Source: Polaromonas eurypsychrophila (GTDB taxonomy: Bacteria > Pseudomonadota > Gammaproteobacteria > Burkholderiales > Burkholderiaceae_C). Taken from it: a stretch of DNA of 64,000 bases. The stretch spans positions 294,869 to 358,868 of the forward strand of contig NZ_BMIG01000003.1 of NCBI RefSeq assembly GCF_014641715.1, read 5' to 3'. A program made the translations under genes and the position numbers. The notes beneath the pieces were generated by a model. That model was not told where the DNA came from. It worked only from the letters and a program-made list of their open reading frames with translations, and did no database searches. Shown here piece after piece: positions 1 through 8,298 of the stretch; the first letter of the stretch is position 1, and each line of letters starts with the position of its first letter.

Positions 1-512
1 TTGCACCACACATACATCAAGGTGGCGTAGGGCATCTCCTCCCCTGTCAGCGCGCGCGCCAGTTCGGACAGCATGGCGTTTTTACCGGAGAACTTGCTGC
101 GGTCACCTTCAAAAGCCAGCACAATTCGCACCGGCGAATCGTCCATCTCGCGCAAGGCCATGTCGGCTTGGGCGATCAGCTCTGGCACTTTCCATGAAAA
201 CCGAACACTGCGCAGTTCGTCAGGCTCAATGCGCACCACTTGGCGCACTATGCTGGCGGAAGCTGTCGAATTAGCCGACATGGCGTCACGCCCATCCTTG
301 CGAACGTAGCTGAACTGGCTGGGCTGCTTGCCCGGCAGTTTGTAGTGCTGCCAGGCCGGGCCGTCAGGCACCGCACTGGATGCGAGGGTCCACGGCGTGG
401 CCGCCAAGCCTGCCGTAGCCGGCCCCTCGGGCAAGTCGGGCGGCGACGCACAGGCTGCCAGCAGCATCAAGGCAGCTGCGGTCAACACGGTTGCTATTGC
501 CCTGTAAAACAT
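1..512 (-). CDS. DUF3047 family lipoprotein, truncated by the window edge
   Basis: The reading frame begins at an ATG at 512 on the minus strand and is still open at base 1, so about 170 N-terminal residues are seen. It starts with a short positive end, a hydrophobic stretch and a lipobox LLAAC with the lipid-acceptor Cys near residue 21, so it is a lipoprotein. Downstream text such as FSWKVPELIAQADM, REMDDSPVRIVLAFEGD and MPYATLMYVW is typical of DUF3047, a family of unknown function. The upstream side contains half of a MITE-like repeat (about 530-575). Confidence 0.75.
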   Translation of the reverse strand, partial: MFYRAIATVLTAAALMLLAACASPPDLPEGPATAGLAATPWTLASSAVPDGPAWQHYKLPGKQPSQFSYVRKDGRDAMSANSTASASIVRQVVRIEPDELRSVRFSWKVPELIAQADMALREMDDSPVRIVLAFEGDRSKFSGKNAMLSELARALTGEEMPYATLMYVWC

Positions 513-528
513 TGGCGTGCCTGGTTGG

Positions 529-575
529 AGCCTGTTCACACTACTTATGCAAGTGCGAACGGGGTTAAAACAATG
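529..575. repeat. Half copy of the MITE-like element
   Basis: The stretch from the CCTGTTCACACTA motif to GGGGTTAAAAC matches one terminus of the complete palindromic element at 8296-8564 (CCTATTCACACTATGG, then TGCAAGTGCGAAC and GGTTAAAACGG), with a few substitutions. Only one arm is present, so it is a decayed or solo end. It sits just upstream of the DUF3047 lipoprotein start. Confidence 0.6.
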
Positions 576-668
576 CCGCGAGTATAGGCAGCGCTGTTGA
601 AAATCACCTACCCACCTTTTGGGTCTGTGCTGCAAGGCGGCGCGAAGCTACGGAAAACCTTCAGGCAA

Positions 669-767
669 GAAAAAAGGTCCAGACCTTGCGATCTGGACCT
701 GTAAATCCACCCTTTCAGGGATGGAGGAGACAACCATTGCATGAAAACATTTGCATGTTCGTGCGAT
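669..767 (-). ncRNA. Candidate small RNA with a terminator and anti-SD motif
   Basis: On the minus strand a -10-like TATACT lies at 774-779, followed by about 100 bases ending in a strong hairpin (GGTCCAGA / TCTGGACC, 676-699) and six T residues, a textbook intrinsic terminator. No minus-strand protein of quality lies between. The transcript would contain TCTCCTCC (723-730), complementary to Shine-Dalgarno sites, as in some alphaproteobacterial regulatory RNAs. The -35 box is weak (TTGCTG at 19 bp spacing). The same DNA encodes a small Cys-rich ORF on the other strand, so only one of the two may be real. Confidence 0.4.
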
Positions 768-824
768 GATTTCAGTATAGCGGAGGCATGTTGCACCGCA
801 GCAATAATCTGTTGTGAAAAATGA
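741..824 (+). CDS. Possible cysteine-rich 27-residue microprotein
   Basis: An ATG at 741 is preceded by a strong SD sequence GGAGGAG, with 11 bases between, and opens a 27-codon frame ending at a TGA at 822-824. The peptide has six cysteines: a CxC pair near the start and two CC pairs (residues 17-18 and 24-25). It ends about 50 bases before osmC. It could be a leader peptide or a metal-binding or thiol-active microprotein. I recognise no family, and the SD sequence is also the complement of the anti-SD motif of the candidate small RNA. Confidence 0.3.
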   Translation: MKTFACSCDDFSIAEACCTAAIICCEK

Positions 825-875
825 ACATTTACAGCGTTTTATCCAAATATTTCTGGTTTTAAAGGATAGCGATTT

Positions 876-1346
876 ATGCAATGCACAGTGAGCTGGACCG
901 GCCCAAACACTTCAACTGGCACAACCGGCACGCCGGCGTCGGCAATGCGTTTTCTGGCCACCACCGGCAGTGGCCACACCTTGGTCATGGACGGCGCGCC
1001 GGATGCCGCCAAACCGGAAAACGGCGGCGCCAACCTTGCGCCACGTCCCATGGAAACCGTGCTGGCGGGAACTGGCGGCTGCACCGCCTATGACGTGGTG
1101 CTGATCCTCAAGCGCGGGCGCCACGATGTGCGCGGCTGCACGGTCCAGCTCAACTCCGAACGGGCAGAAACCGATCCCAAGGTATTTACCCGCATCCAGA
1201 TGCACTTTGTGGTCACCGGGCGCGGCATTCCGGCCAGCGCCGTGGAACGCGCGATTGCCATGAGCCACGACAAATACTGCTCGGCCACCATCATGCTGGG
1301 CAAGACCGCCGACATCACCACGAGTTTTGAGCTGGTCGAAGCCTGA
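876..1346 (+). CDS. OsmC family peroxiredoxin-like protein
   Basis: 156-residue OsmC/Ohr-fold protein. Family members reduce organic hydroperoxides with a two-cysteine active site in the cytoplasm. Features seen: PRPMETVLAGTGGCTAYDV around residue 70 carrying the first active Cys, and a second Cys in the HDKYCSAT segment near residue 130, the normal spacing of the family. It resembles the YhfA branch, whose substrate is less certain. The ATG at 876 has AAAGGA nine bases upstream. It stands alone, convergent with coq7. Confidence 0.9.
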   Translation: MQCTVSWTGPNTSTGTTGTPASAMRFLATTGSGHTLVMDGAPDAAKPENGGANLAPRPMETVLAGTGGCTAYDVVLILKRGRHDVRGCTVQLNSERAETDPKVFTRIQMHFVVTGRGIPASAVERAIAMSHDKYCSATIMLGKTADITTSFELVEA

Positions 1347-1348
1347 TT

Positions 1349-1396
1349 TCAAGTCCAATTGGCTTTCAGCCCATATCCAACAAGCATGGACAGCTA
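1349..1396. repeat. G-family repeat copy, intergenic
   Basis: The segment holding TTTCAGCCCATATCCAACAAG and CAGCTATCG resembles the better copy at 16049-16106 (CTCAGCCCATATCGGACAAGCG, AGCAGCTAC). It is degenerate and lies between osmC and the 3' end of coq7. Confidence 0.5.
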
Positions 1397-1417
1397 TCGA
1401 AAGAGGAGCGGCTCGCC

Positions 1418-2035
1418 TCAGATGTAATGCGCCGTGGTCGTCATGACTTTGGCCGACGCCCGCATCAAGGCCTTCACGGGCGCGGGCAGGTCGAAGCCGC
1501 CAGCACCCTGCGCCTCCTGGGCATGGCGCGCCTCATCGTCCTTCATCTGCGCCACGATGGCGCGTGAAGCGTGATCGCCCTGAGGCAGGCGTTCCAGGTG
1601 GCGGGCCAGGTGCGATTCCACCTGACGCTCGGTTTCCATCACGAAGCCCAGGCTGACCCTGTCACCCAGCCGTCCGGCCAGCAAGCCCAGCCCAAAAGCG
1701 CCTGCGTACCAGAGCGGGTTGAGCAGCGAAGGCCGGGCGCCCAGTTCCTCAAGCCGTTCGCGGGTCCAGGCCAGATGGTCGCCCTCCTCCTTGCTGGCCT
1801 CGATGAAATGCTGGCGCAGCAGCGGGTTTTGCGTACTCAGCGCCTGTGAGGCATACAGCGCCTGGGCACACACCTCGCCGACATGGTTGACACGCATCAA
1901 CGCGCCGGCCAGTGCCTTGTCTGCGCCGGAAAGCTCCGACGTTTGTCCTGGCACAGTGGGGCAGCTCCGGCTCGCATGCGGTTTTGCGAAAAGCGTGCGC
2001 AGGGCGCTGTCAGCGGCGTTGATCAGGGTGTCCAT
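1418..2035 (-). CDS. coq7: Demethoxyubiquinone hydroxylase Coq7
   Basis: 205-residue di-iron monooxygenase that hydroxylates 2-polyprenyl-3-methyl-6-methoxy-1,4-benzoquinone, the penultimate ubiquinone step, at the inner membrane. The two ferritin-like EXXH motifs are visible: [12 protein letters not shown] with EEGDHLAW in the first half, and [11 protein letters not shown] with [11 protein letters not shown] in the second. The frame is open further upstream, but the ATG at 2035 (MDTLINAAD) is the natural start. It lies 7 bases downstream of the stop of a Phd-type antitoxin gene, so the two are probably cotranscribed. Confidence 0.93.
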   Translation of the reverse strand: MDTLINAADSALRTLFAKPHASRSCPTVPGQTSELSGADKALAGALMRVNHVGEVCAQALYASQALSTQNPLLRQHFIEASKEEGDHLAWTRERLEELGARPSLLNPLWYAGAFGLGLLAGRLGDRVSLGFVMETERQVESHLARHLERLPQGDHASRAIVAQMKDDEARHAQEAQGAGGFDLPAPVKALMRASAKVMTTTAHYI

Positions 2036-2042
2036 GGCGTGT

Positions 2043-2315
2043 CTACTTCTTGGCGGGTTCAGAAAGGGCAAACAACAGTTTATCCACCAGGATCTCCAGT
2101 CTGCGCATGCGTTCAGCAAGGGCTGCATCGGCCAAGGGGTTTTTCCCCGTGGCGCTGGAGTCTGGCGCAGCGTCTGCAGCGTGATTCCAGGGTACCAAGC
2201 GGGCCACCTCGTGGCCGCGTCGGGTGATGGCAAACACCTCGCCGCGCTCAACTGCGGCAATCACCCGGGAAAAGTTCTGGTTGGCCTCCCGCAGGGAGAT
2301 CGATTGGTGAGACAT
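2043..2315 (-). CDS. Orphan Phd/YefM family antitoxin
   Basis: 90-residue DNA-binding antitoxin of the Phd/YefM type: the N-terminal part ([15 protein letters not shown], then [13 protein letters not shown]) is the family fold that dimerises and binds its own promoter. The C-terminal tail ([14 protein letters not shown]) would normally bind a toxin. No RelE, Doc or PIN toxin gene is adjacent; the next gene is coq7. The start at 2315 (MSHQ) was preferred over an ATG 27 bases upstream because it begins at the conserved part. Confidence 0.8.
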   Translation of the reverse strand: MSHQSISLREANQNFSRVIAAVERGEVFAITRRGHEVARLVPWNHAADAAPDSSATGKNPLADAALAERMRRLEILVDKLLFALSEPAKK

Positions 2316-2372
2316 CAAGTGACAACCAAGGTTAAAGATCACACAAAGGTTTGGGCGGCTGCCGCGATCAAT

Positions 2373-2391
2373 GTACTACACTTTGTAGTAC
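2373..2391. promoter_or_regulatory. Perfect palindrome, likely antitoxin operator
   Basis: GTACTACA-CTT-TGTAGTAC is a perfect 8-3-8 inverted repeat 58 bases upstream of the Phd-type gene, in the place expected for its autoregulatory operator. TAATAA-like -10 sequences overlap it on the minus strand. The role is inferred from position and symmetry. Confidence 0.55.
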
Positions 2392-2595
2392 TTATTAAAG
2401 ACCAAGCGCCTCATGGCTGCTTGCCCACTCCCGCAAAAAGATTTGTTGCAGGTGTGCAACGGAAATGTATTTAGCAGGCTAATTCCTTTGCGAAAGCTTC
2501 CGGCCTCTGGTGCAATACGTATAACTTCCTAAATGGAGGTTGGCCCGGGGATCCAAAATCCTGGAGCCCTATGTTTAACCTTGGAGAAACTCGCA

Positions 2596-3708
2596 ATGAA
2601 AAAATCCCTAGTTGCTCTGGCTGCATTCGCGGCTGTTGGCGCTTTCGCTCAGTCTTCTGTGACCCTGTCCGGCAACGTCAAAGGCGGTATTGCACATACC
2701 AAATACTCCGGCGCTCCTGCGGGCAATGGCAATGGCCTGTCCATTGCTGACGGTTCTTCGCGTTTCATCATCGGTGGCACTGAAGACCTCGGTGGCGGCC
2801 TGAAAGCTGTTTTCCAGCTCGACACCCGTGTCCGCGTTGACGACAACGGCGGCGCGCCCACTTCCAGCCCCCTGGGTGGCGGCAACACCTTCGTCGGCTT
2901 GAGCGGCGGCCTGGGCATGATCCAGTTGGGCAAGCTCGACACTCACTACTGCCTAGGCTCTGACTCGCACGGCGCTCGCGCTACTGCTCTGCAAGCTTCC
3001 AGCTGCGCACTGCTCGGTTTTGTGAACGGCGGCGTCAACGCGATTGCCAACACCAGCCGTTCGCAGAACGTCGTTCGTTACACCTCGCCTAACTTCTCTG
3101 GTTTCCAGGCTCAGGCGAACTACAGCACCAGCTTCGCTGGCTCTGAAGGCGCCGTTGGCGAAGCAGGCAAAGGCCGCGCAATGCAGCTGGGCCTGAACTA
3201 CGGCAACGGCCCTCTGAAGGCTGGCGTGTCTCTCTGGGATGCCAAGACCGAAAGCCGCGTCCTTGGCGCAACGCGTGGTGACCAGGAAGCCGGTACTGCG
3301 TTCGTCGACTGGAACTTCGGTGTTGCCACCGTTGGCCTGACCTTTGACCGCTCCGAAATCGACCGTGGCCTCATCGGCGGCGCTTCTTCTGAAAGCCGTC
3401 GCAGTGCATTCTCCATCCCTGTGACCGTGCCGCTTGGTGCTGGCACCTTCCTGGTGACGTACACCAAAGCACAAAGGGTCAAGCTGAATGGCACGACCGT
3501 TGCTAACACTGGCGCCAAGATGATGTCGGTGGGCTACGACTACGCCTTGTCCAAGCGCACTTCGCTGGGTGTGTCTTACGCCCGCATCAACAACGAGTCC
3601 GCAGCCGGTTACAACCTGTACACCCAAGCTGCTCTGAACGGTACGCCTAACAACGCCGTCGGCCAAGATGCCAGCCAGCTGTACCTCGGCGTTCGCCACG
3701 CTTTCTAA
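2596..3708 (+). CDS. Gram-negative general porin (Omp32 type)
   Basis: 370-residue outer-membrane porin. It begins MKKSLVALAAFAAVGAFAQ, a clear Sec signal peptide cleaved after AFAQ, then SSVTLSGNVKGGI, the first beta strand of betaproteobacterial trimeric porins. The chain alternates beta strands and ends GVRHAF with the C-terminal Phe needed for outer-membrane assembly. The frame is open 63 bases upstream, but the ATG at 2596 fits the signal peptide and follows TTGGAG. A strong terminator follows. Expected role: passive, anion-selective diffusion of small solutes. Confidence 0.93.
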   Translation: MKKSLVALAAFAAVGAFAQSSVTLSGNVKGGIAHTKYSGAPAGNGNGLSIADGSSRFIIGGTEDLGGGLKAVFQLDTRVRVDDNGGAPTSSPLGGGNTFVGLSGGLGMIQLGKLDTHYCLGSDSHGARATALQASSCALLGFVNGGVNAIANTSRSQNVVRYTSPNFSGFQAQANYSTSFAGSEGAVGEAGKGRAMQLGLNYGNGPLKAGVSLWDAKTESRVLGATRGDQEAGTAFVDWNFGVATVGLTFDRSEIDRGLIGGASSESRRSAFSIPVTVPLGAGTFLVTYTKAQRVKLNGTTVANTGAKMMSVGYDYALSKRTSLGVSYARINNESAAGYNLYTQAALNGTPNNAVGQDASQLYLGVRHAF

Positions 3709-3746
3709 TCCCACGCTGGCTTAAGCCAGCTTGAGATTCAAAGCTC

Positions 3747-3788
3747 AAAAGCCGCCAAGTCTTCGGACCTGGCGGCTTTTTTATTTTT
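3747..3788 (+). terminator. Intrinsic terminator of the porin gene
   Basis: AAAAGCCGCCAAGTC and GACCTGGCGGC form a long GC stem followed by TTTTTTATTTTT. A smaller palindrome, GCTGGCTTAAGCCAGC (3715-3730), lies just after the stop codon. Confidence 0.9.
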
Positions 3789-3875
3789 GAACTGCGCTTC
3801 GTACAGACGCGCCGAGACGAAGCGTTCTCGACGCGGTCTCAAACCCCACTATCATCGAAGGCAGAGAGTGACCCC

Positions 3876-5465
3876 ATGACATTGCCCACCCGCAAAACAT
3901 CTGCCCCCCGGGCGCCTGGCCTTCAACCGGCCGACTACCTTAAAAAAATCCTGACCGCACGTGTCTACGACGTGGCGGTGGAATCCGGCCTGGAACCCGC
4001 AAAAAACCTGAGCAAGCGCCTGCTCAACACGGTCTTGCTCAAGCGCGAGGACCAGCAGCCAGTGTTCAGCTTCAAGCTGCGCGGCGCGTATAACAAGATG
4101 GCGCACCTGAGCGCGGCTCAACTCAAGAAGGGCGTGATCTGCGCCTCGGCCGGCAACCATGCGCAAGGCGTGGCCCTGGGTGCGAACAAGCTTGGCACGC
4201 GCGCAGTGATCGTGATGCCGGTGACCACCCCCCAGGTCAAAGTCGATGCCGTCCGCGCACTCGGCGGCGAAGTGATTCTGCACGGCGACAGCTACTCGGA
4301 CGCGCACCTGCACGCGCTCACGCTGGAGAAAAAAAACGGGATGACCTTTGTGCATCCGTTCGACGACCCGGACGTGATTGCCGGCCAGGGCACGATTGCC
4401 ATGGAAATCCTGCGCCAGATCCAGACCATCGGCAAAGGCGCGCTGGACGCAGTTTTTGTCGCCATTGGCGGCGGTGGCCTGATCTCCGGCGTGGCCAATT
4501 ACATCAAGGCCGTGCGCCCCGAGGTCAAAGTCATTGGCGTGCAGATGAGCGACTCGAACGCGATGGCGCTGTCGGTGGGCGCCGGAAAACGTGTCACCCT
4601 GCCCGACGTCGGCCTGTTTGCCGACGGCACGGCCGTCAAGCTGGTCGGCGAGGAAACCTTCCGCATCAGCCGCGAACTAGTCGATGAATTCATCACAGTG
4701 GACACCGACGCTGTCTGCGCCGCGATCAAGGACGTGTTCATCGACACCCGCAGCATTGTCGAGCCCTCGGGCGCCATGAGTGTGGCCGCCATCAAGCAAT
4801 ACGTGGCCACCCACAAGACCAAAGGCGAAACCTACGCAGCCATTCTGTGCGGCGCCAACATGAACTTCGACCGCCTGCGTTTTGTCGCCGAGCGTGCCGA
4901 GGTCGGTGAGGAACGCGAGGCGCTGTTTGCGGTGACGATTCCCGAGGAGCGCGGCAGCTTCCGCCGTTTTTGCGAGCTGATTGGCGAGTTGCCCGGCGGC
5001 CCGCGCAGCGTGACCGAGTTCAGCTACCGCATCAGCGATGCCAGCCAGGCCCATGTGTTTGTCGGTCTGACCACGCAGGGCAAGGGCGAGAGCACGAAGA
5101 TCGCCAACAATTTCAGCAAACACGGCTTCAAGGCACTCGACCTGACCCACGACGAGCTGGCCAAGGAACACATCCGCCACATGGTGGGCGGCCACACGGC
5201 GCTGTCAAAAAACGAGCGGCTGCTGCGTTTTGTGTTTCCCGAGCGTCCCGGCGCGCTGATGAAATTTTTGTCCACCATGCAGCCTGGCTGGAACATCAGC
5301 TTGTTCCACTACCGCAATCAGGGCGCCGACTATGGCCGCATCCTGGTCGGGCTGCAGGTGCCCAGGACCGACAACAAGGCCTTTAAGGCCTTTCTCGACA
5401 CCCTGGGCTACCCGCATGTGGAGGAGACCGATAACCCGGTCTACCGGCTGTTTCTGCAAGCCTGA
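3876..5465 (+). CDS. ilvA: Threonine ammonia-lyase, biosynthetic
   Basis: 529-residue PLP enzyme that deaminates threonine to 2-oxobutanoate, the first step to isoleucine. The catalytic N-terminal domain shows FSFKLRGAYNKM, with the PLP Lys near residue 67, ASAGNHAQGVA and the glycine loop IGGGGLISG near residue 200. The C-terminal 180 residues carry two ACT-like regulatory domains (ERGSFRRFCELIG and ERPGALMKFLSTM), so isoleucine feedback is expected. Length matches long biosynthetic IlvA. It is followed after 12 bases by the CWC gene. Confidence 0.95.
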   Translation: MTLPTRKTSAPRAPGLQPADYLKKILTARVYDVAVESGLEPAKNLSKRLLNTVLLKREDQQPVFSFKLRGAYNKMAHLSAAQLKKGVICASAGNHAQGVALGANKLGTRAVIVMPVTTPQVKVDAVRALGGEVILHGDSYSDAHLHALTLEKKNGMTFVHPFDDPDVIAGQGTIAMEILRQIQTIGKGALDAVFVAIGGGGLISGVANYIKAVRPEVKVIGVQMSDSNAMALSVGAGKRVTLPDVGLFADGTAVKLVGEETFRISRELVDEFITVDTDAVCAAIKDVFIDTRSIVEPSGAMSVAAIKQYVATHKTKGETYAAILCGANMNFDRLRFVAERAEVGEEREALFAVTIPEERGSFRRFCELIGELPGGPRSVTEFSYRISDASQAHVFVGLTTQGKGESTKIANNFSKHGFKALDLTHDELAKEHIRHMVGGHTALSKNERLLRFVFPERPGALMKFLSTMQPGWNISLFHYRNQGADYGRILVGLQVPRTDNKAFKAFLDTLGYPHVEETDNPVYRLFLQA

Positions 5466-5477
5466 CCCAGCCCTGTT

Positions 5478-5720
5478 ATGACTGCAGCAATGGACGGCGT
5501 GTCAGCCAACTCCTCGTGCTCCCGCTGCGGCGTCGGTTTCCGCTGTGGCATGGTCGGCGGGGACAGTGAATGCTGGTGCGTCAAACTGCCCCACATCATG
5601 CCGGTGCCTTCCGGGCCTCCATCTACAACCGGCGCGCCGGGAGCTTCCTGCTTCTGCCCCGCCTGCCTCCAACAAATCACCGATGACCGACAACACAGCC
5701 CTTCTCCTGCCCGCGATTGA
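5478..5720 (+). CDS. Cysteine-rich CWC family protein
   Basis: 80-residue protein with CSRCGVGFRCG, ECWCVKLP and CFCPACL, the pattern of the Cys-rich CWC family, probably a small zinc-binding protein of unknown role. Its last 38 bases overlap the start of cobT in another frame, implying translational coupling. In related genomes this family is often next to cobalamin genes (recollection, not checked). I first examined this stretch as a possible cobalamin riboswitch and rejected that. Confidence 0.8.
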   Translation: MTAAMDGVSANSSCSRCGVGFRCGMVGGDSECWCVKLPHIMPVPSGPPSTTGAPGASCFCPACLQQITDDRQHSPSPARD

Positions 5721-6738
5721 AGCCACCGCCGACGCCGCATTGGCGGCGCGGCTGCAACACCTTATCGACCACAAAACCAAGCCCCTGGGTGCACTCGGCC
5801 AGCTGGAAACACTCGCGTTGCAGCTTGGTTTGATCCAGCGTAGCGAGACCATCCGCTTCTATGCACCGCAGATGGTGGTGTTCGCCGCCGACCACGGCAT
5901 CGCCAGCGAAGGGGTGTCGGCCTTCCCGCAGGCTGTGACGCTGCAGATGGTCGGCAACATGCTGGCCGGCGGCGCGGCCATCAATGTGTTTGCGCGTCAG
6001 CACGGGTTTGCGCTGCAGGTGGTGGATGCCGGCGTGGCCGCCGAGCTGGCCGCTCACCCGCAACTGCTGCAACGCAAAATCGGAGCAGGCACCGCCAACC
6101 TCTGCGCAGGCCCCGCGATGTCGTCGGCGCAGGCGGTGCAAGCCATACACGCCGGTATGGCGGTGGTAAAAGATTTGCCCGGCAATGTGGTTGCCTTCGG
6201 CGAGATGGGCATCGCCAACACCTCGCCCGCCGCGCTGCTGCTGGCCCGGCTGGCCCGGCTGCCGATCAGCGAGGTGGTCGGACGCGGCACCGGACTCGAC
6301 GATGCACAACTGGTCCACAAGCGGTCCGTGCTCACGCGGGCGCTCGCCCACCACGCTGATGTGCAGGAGCCGCTGGCGGTGCTGGCGGCGCTGGGCGGCT
6401 TCGAAATCGCCATGATGGCCGGCGCCATGCTGCAAGCCGCCAGCGAGCGCCGCGTGGTGCTGGTCGATGGGTTCATCGCCGGCGCCGCCGCCTTGGTTGC
6501 GTGCGCCCTGCTGCCCGCAGCGAAGGACTATCTGGTGTTTTGCCACTGCTCGGCCGAGCGCGGCCACCACCTGCTGCTGGCACACCTGCAGGCCACACCG
6601 CTGCTGAACCTCGACATGCGCCTCGGCGAAGGCACGGGCGCGCTTCTGGCCTGGCCGCTGCTGCAGTCGGCGTCGCTGTTTCTGGCCGAGATGGCGAGTT
6701 TTGATTCGGCCGGAGTCAGCGGAAAAACGGAGATATAG
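5683..6738 (+). CDS. cobT: Nicotinate-nucleotide-dimethylbenzimidazole phosphoribosyltransferase
   Basis: 351-residue enzyme that attaches phosphoribose to the cobamide lower-ligand base, giving alpha-ribazole phosphate. Family hallmarks: KPLGALGQLE near residue 30, FAADHGIASEGVSAFPQ near 65, GEMGIANTSPAA near 175, and the catalytic Glu in RLGEGTGAL near residue 314. The start at 5683 (MTDNTA) overlaps the CWC gene; the frame extends upstream without a better start. It forms a cobT-cobS-cobC run without corrin-ring genes in view. Confidence 0.95.
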   Translation: MTDNTALLLPAIEATADAALAARLQHLIDHKTKPLGALGQLETLALQLGLIQRSETIRFYAPQMVVFAADHGIASEGVSAFPQAVTLQMVGNMLAGGAAINVFARQHGFALQVVDAGVAAELAAHPQLLQRKIGAGTANLCAGPAMSSAQAVQAIHAGMAVVKDLPGNVVAFGEMGIANTSPAALLLARLARLPISEVVGRGTGLDDAQLVHKRSVLTRALAHHADVQEPLAVLAALGGFEIAMMAGAMLQAASERRVVLVDGFIAGAAALVACALLPAAKDYLVFCHCSAERGHHLLLAHLQATPLLNLDMRLGEGTGALLAWPLLQSASLFLAEMASFDSAGVSGKTEI

Positions 6739-6776
6739 GCGTCGTGGCCGGTTTAGTGATGTCCCCCTTCCTGCGT

Positions 6777-6871
6777 TGTCATCCCGGACTCGATCCGGGA
6801 TCCATGCAGCATGTACCAACAGGCGCAGTGATCCAGCATGGATTGCGGGTCAAGCCCGCAATGACAACTCC
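6777..6871. repeat. R-family paired-palindrome repeat
   Basis: Two short hairpins in opposite orientation: ATCCCGGACTCGATCCGGGAT, then about 35 bases, then ATTGCGGGTCAAGCCCGCAAT. The outer ends are GTCAT and ATGAC, the inner ends CCATG and CATGG. Other copies are at 9645-9738 and 59727-59815, with single arms at 24313, 24714 and 33352. It fills the cobT-cobS gap. Confidence 0.8.
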
Positions 6872-6886
6872 GACCAGTGCCACGCC

Positions 6887-7732
6887 ATGAGCCAGTTCCT
6901 GCGTCATTTCCTGCTCGCCGTGCAGTTTTTCACCCGCATTCCGGTGACCGGCGCGCTGGCAGCCTGGGTCGGCTACAGCCCGACCATGCTGCGTGCCAGC
7001 GCCGCGCATTTCCCCGGCATTGGCTGGCTGGTCGGCGCTGTCGCGGCGGCCGTCTATGCCCTGCTGATGGTGCTGCTGCCCCTGAGCCTGTTCACACCGC
7101 TGGTGGCTGCTGCGCTTTCCACTGTCGCCACGGTGCTGCTGACTGGCGCCTTCCATGAGGACGGCCTGGCCGACGTCAGCGACGGCCTCGGCGGCAGCGG
7201 CGATGCGCCGCGCGCGCTGGAGATCATGAAGGACTCGCGTGTCGGCGCTTTCGGCGCGCTGGCACTGGTGCTGGTGCTGGGCTGCAAGCTGGCACTGATC
7301 GCACTGCTGGGCTCCGTTGAAACCGAGCTTCGGGACAGTGAGGAAGCCGCGCTGGCGCATGATCCCTGGCTGGTACCCGCTGCGCTGTTTGCCGCCCACG
7401 TCGTCTCGCGCGGCTTGCCCCTGCTCTTGATTCGAGTGCTGCCGCATGTGGGCGACACCGCCACGTCCAAGTCCAAACCGCTGGCCGACCAGATCAGCAT
7501 GGGCAGCCTAGCCGCCGCTTTTTTGTGGTGTTTCATGGCCCTGGCCCTTGCCAGTTATGTGCTGGACGCTATTGCATTGATAGCAGCTTGCAGCTTTTCC
7601 GTGATCGCGCTGCTGTGGATGGGGCGGCTGTTCACGCGGCGTCTGCAGGGCTTCACTGGAGATTGCCTGGGTGCCACGCAGCAGGTCTGCGAAATCGCCT
7701 TTTACCTCGGCCTGGCCATCGGTTTGGCATGA
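6887..7732 (+). CDS. cobS: Adenosylcobinamide-GDP ribazoletransferase
   Basis: 281-residue inner-membrane enzyme joining adenosylcobinamide-GDP and alpha-ribazole in the last stage of cobalamin assembly. The signature FHEDGLADVSDGLGGSG sits near residue 90, and about six hydrophobic segments follow. A G-family repeat lies in frame at 7568-7595 (residues about 228-237, LDAIALIAA), inside a C-terminal membrane segment. The ATG at 6887 gives the standard MSQFLRHFLLAVQFFTRIP start. Its stop overlaps cobC as ATGA. Confidence 0.93.
   Translation: MSQFLRHFLLAVQFFTRIPVTGALAAWVGYSPTMLRASAAHFPGIGWLVGAVAAAVYALLMVLLPLSLFTPLVAAALSTVATVLLTGAFHEDGLADVSDGLGGSGDAPRALEIMKDSRVGAFGALALVLVLGCKLALIALLGSVETELRDSEEAALAHDPWLVPAALFAAHVVSRGLPLLLIRVLPHVGDTATSKSKPLADQISMGSLAAAFLWCFMALALASYVLDAIALIAACSFSVIALLWMGRLFTRRLQGFTGDCLGATQQVCEIAFYLGLAIGLA
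7568..7595. repeat. G-family repeat inside cobS
   Basis: GCTATTGCATTGATAGC followed by AGCTTGCAGC matches the core and part of the arm of the G family. It is read in frame as part of a hydrophobic segment. Confidence 0.5.
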
Positions 7733-8298
7733 AACTCTGGCTGGTTCGTCACGCCCAGGTGCTGTTCACGCCCGGAACCTGCTACGGCGCACTGGATGTG
7801 CCGGCCGGCCCCGAGGTGACGCTGGCATGCGCCCACGCCCTGGCCGCAGTGTTGCCGGCGGGCGCCTGCATCAGCACCTCTCCGCTACAAAGATGCGAGC
7901 AGCTTACACGGGCGCTGATTGGACTGCGGCCGGATTTGATCTGTAAAACCGACGCCCGCCTGCAGGAAATGAACTTTGGCACCTGGGAAGGCCGGCCCTG
8001 GGCTGACATTGCGCGCAGCGAGTTCGACGACTGGACCGCCAATTTTGCCGATCATGCGGTAGGCAGTCACGGCGAAAGCGTCGGCGGGGTCATGGCGCGT
8101 GTGGCTCAGGCTTTTGACGAGTTGCCCAACGCGCCCGATCACGTCTGGATCACCCACGCCGGCATCATCCGCGCGGTACAGCTGCTGGCAAGCGGTGTGC
8201 GCCAGATCAGCCGCGCTGACCAGTGGCCGCAGGACGGTGTGGCCTGCGGGCAATGGCGCACACTTGAGCTATCGTTGGACAAACCCTCCGCAAGGTAG
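7729..8298 (+). CDS. cobC: Histidine phosphatase, probable alpha-ribazole phosphatase
   Basis: 189-residue phosphoglycerate-mutase-fold phosphatase. LVRHAQV carries the phospho-accepting His, ISTSPLQRCEQLTRAL the next Arg, EMNFGTWEGRPW the acid/base Glu region, and WITHAGIIRAV the second His. Its place in cobT-cobS-cobC indicates removal of phosphate from alpha-ribazole phosphate or the cobamide phosphate. The ATG overlaps the cobS stop. The TAG stop coincides with the first bases of the palindromic element that follows. Confidence 0.88.
   Translation: MKLWLVRHAQVLFTPGTCYGALDVPAGPEVTLACAHALAAVLPAGACISTSPLQRCEQLTRALIGLRPDLICKTDARLQEMNFGTWEGRPWADIARSEFDDWTANFADHAVGSHGESVGGVMARVAQAFDELPNAPDHVWITHAGIIRAVQLLASGVRQISRADQWPQDGVACGQWRTLELSLDKPSAR

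Noticed and set aside
5466..5682. Cobalamin riboswitch upstream of cobT
   Set aside because: Short pieces resemble B12-box text, mostly on the wrong strand, but the stretch reads cleanly as a Cys-rich CWC protein and the ordered riboswitch core is missing.
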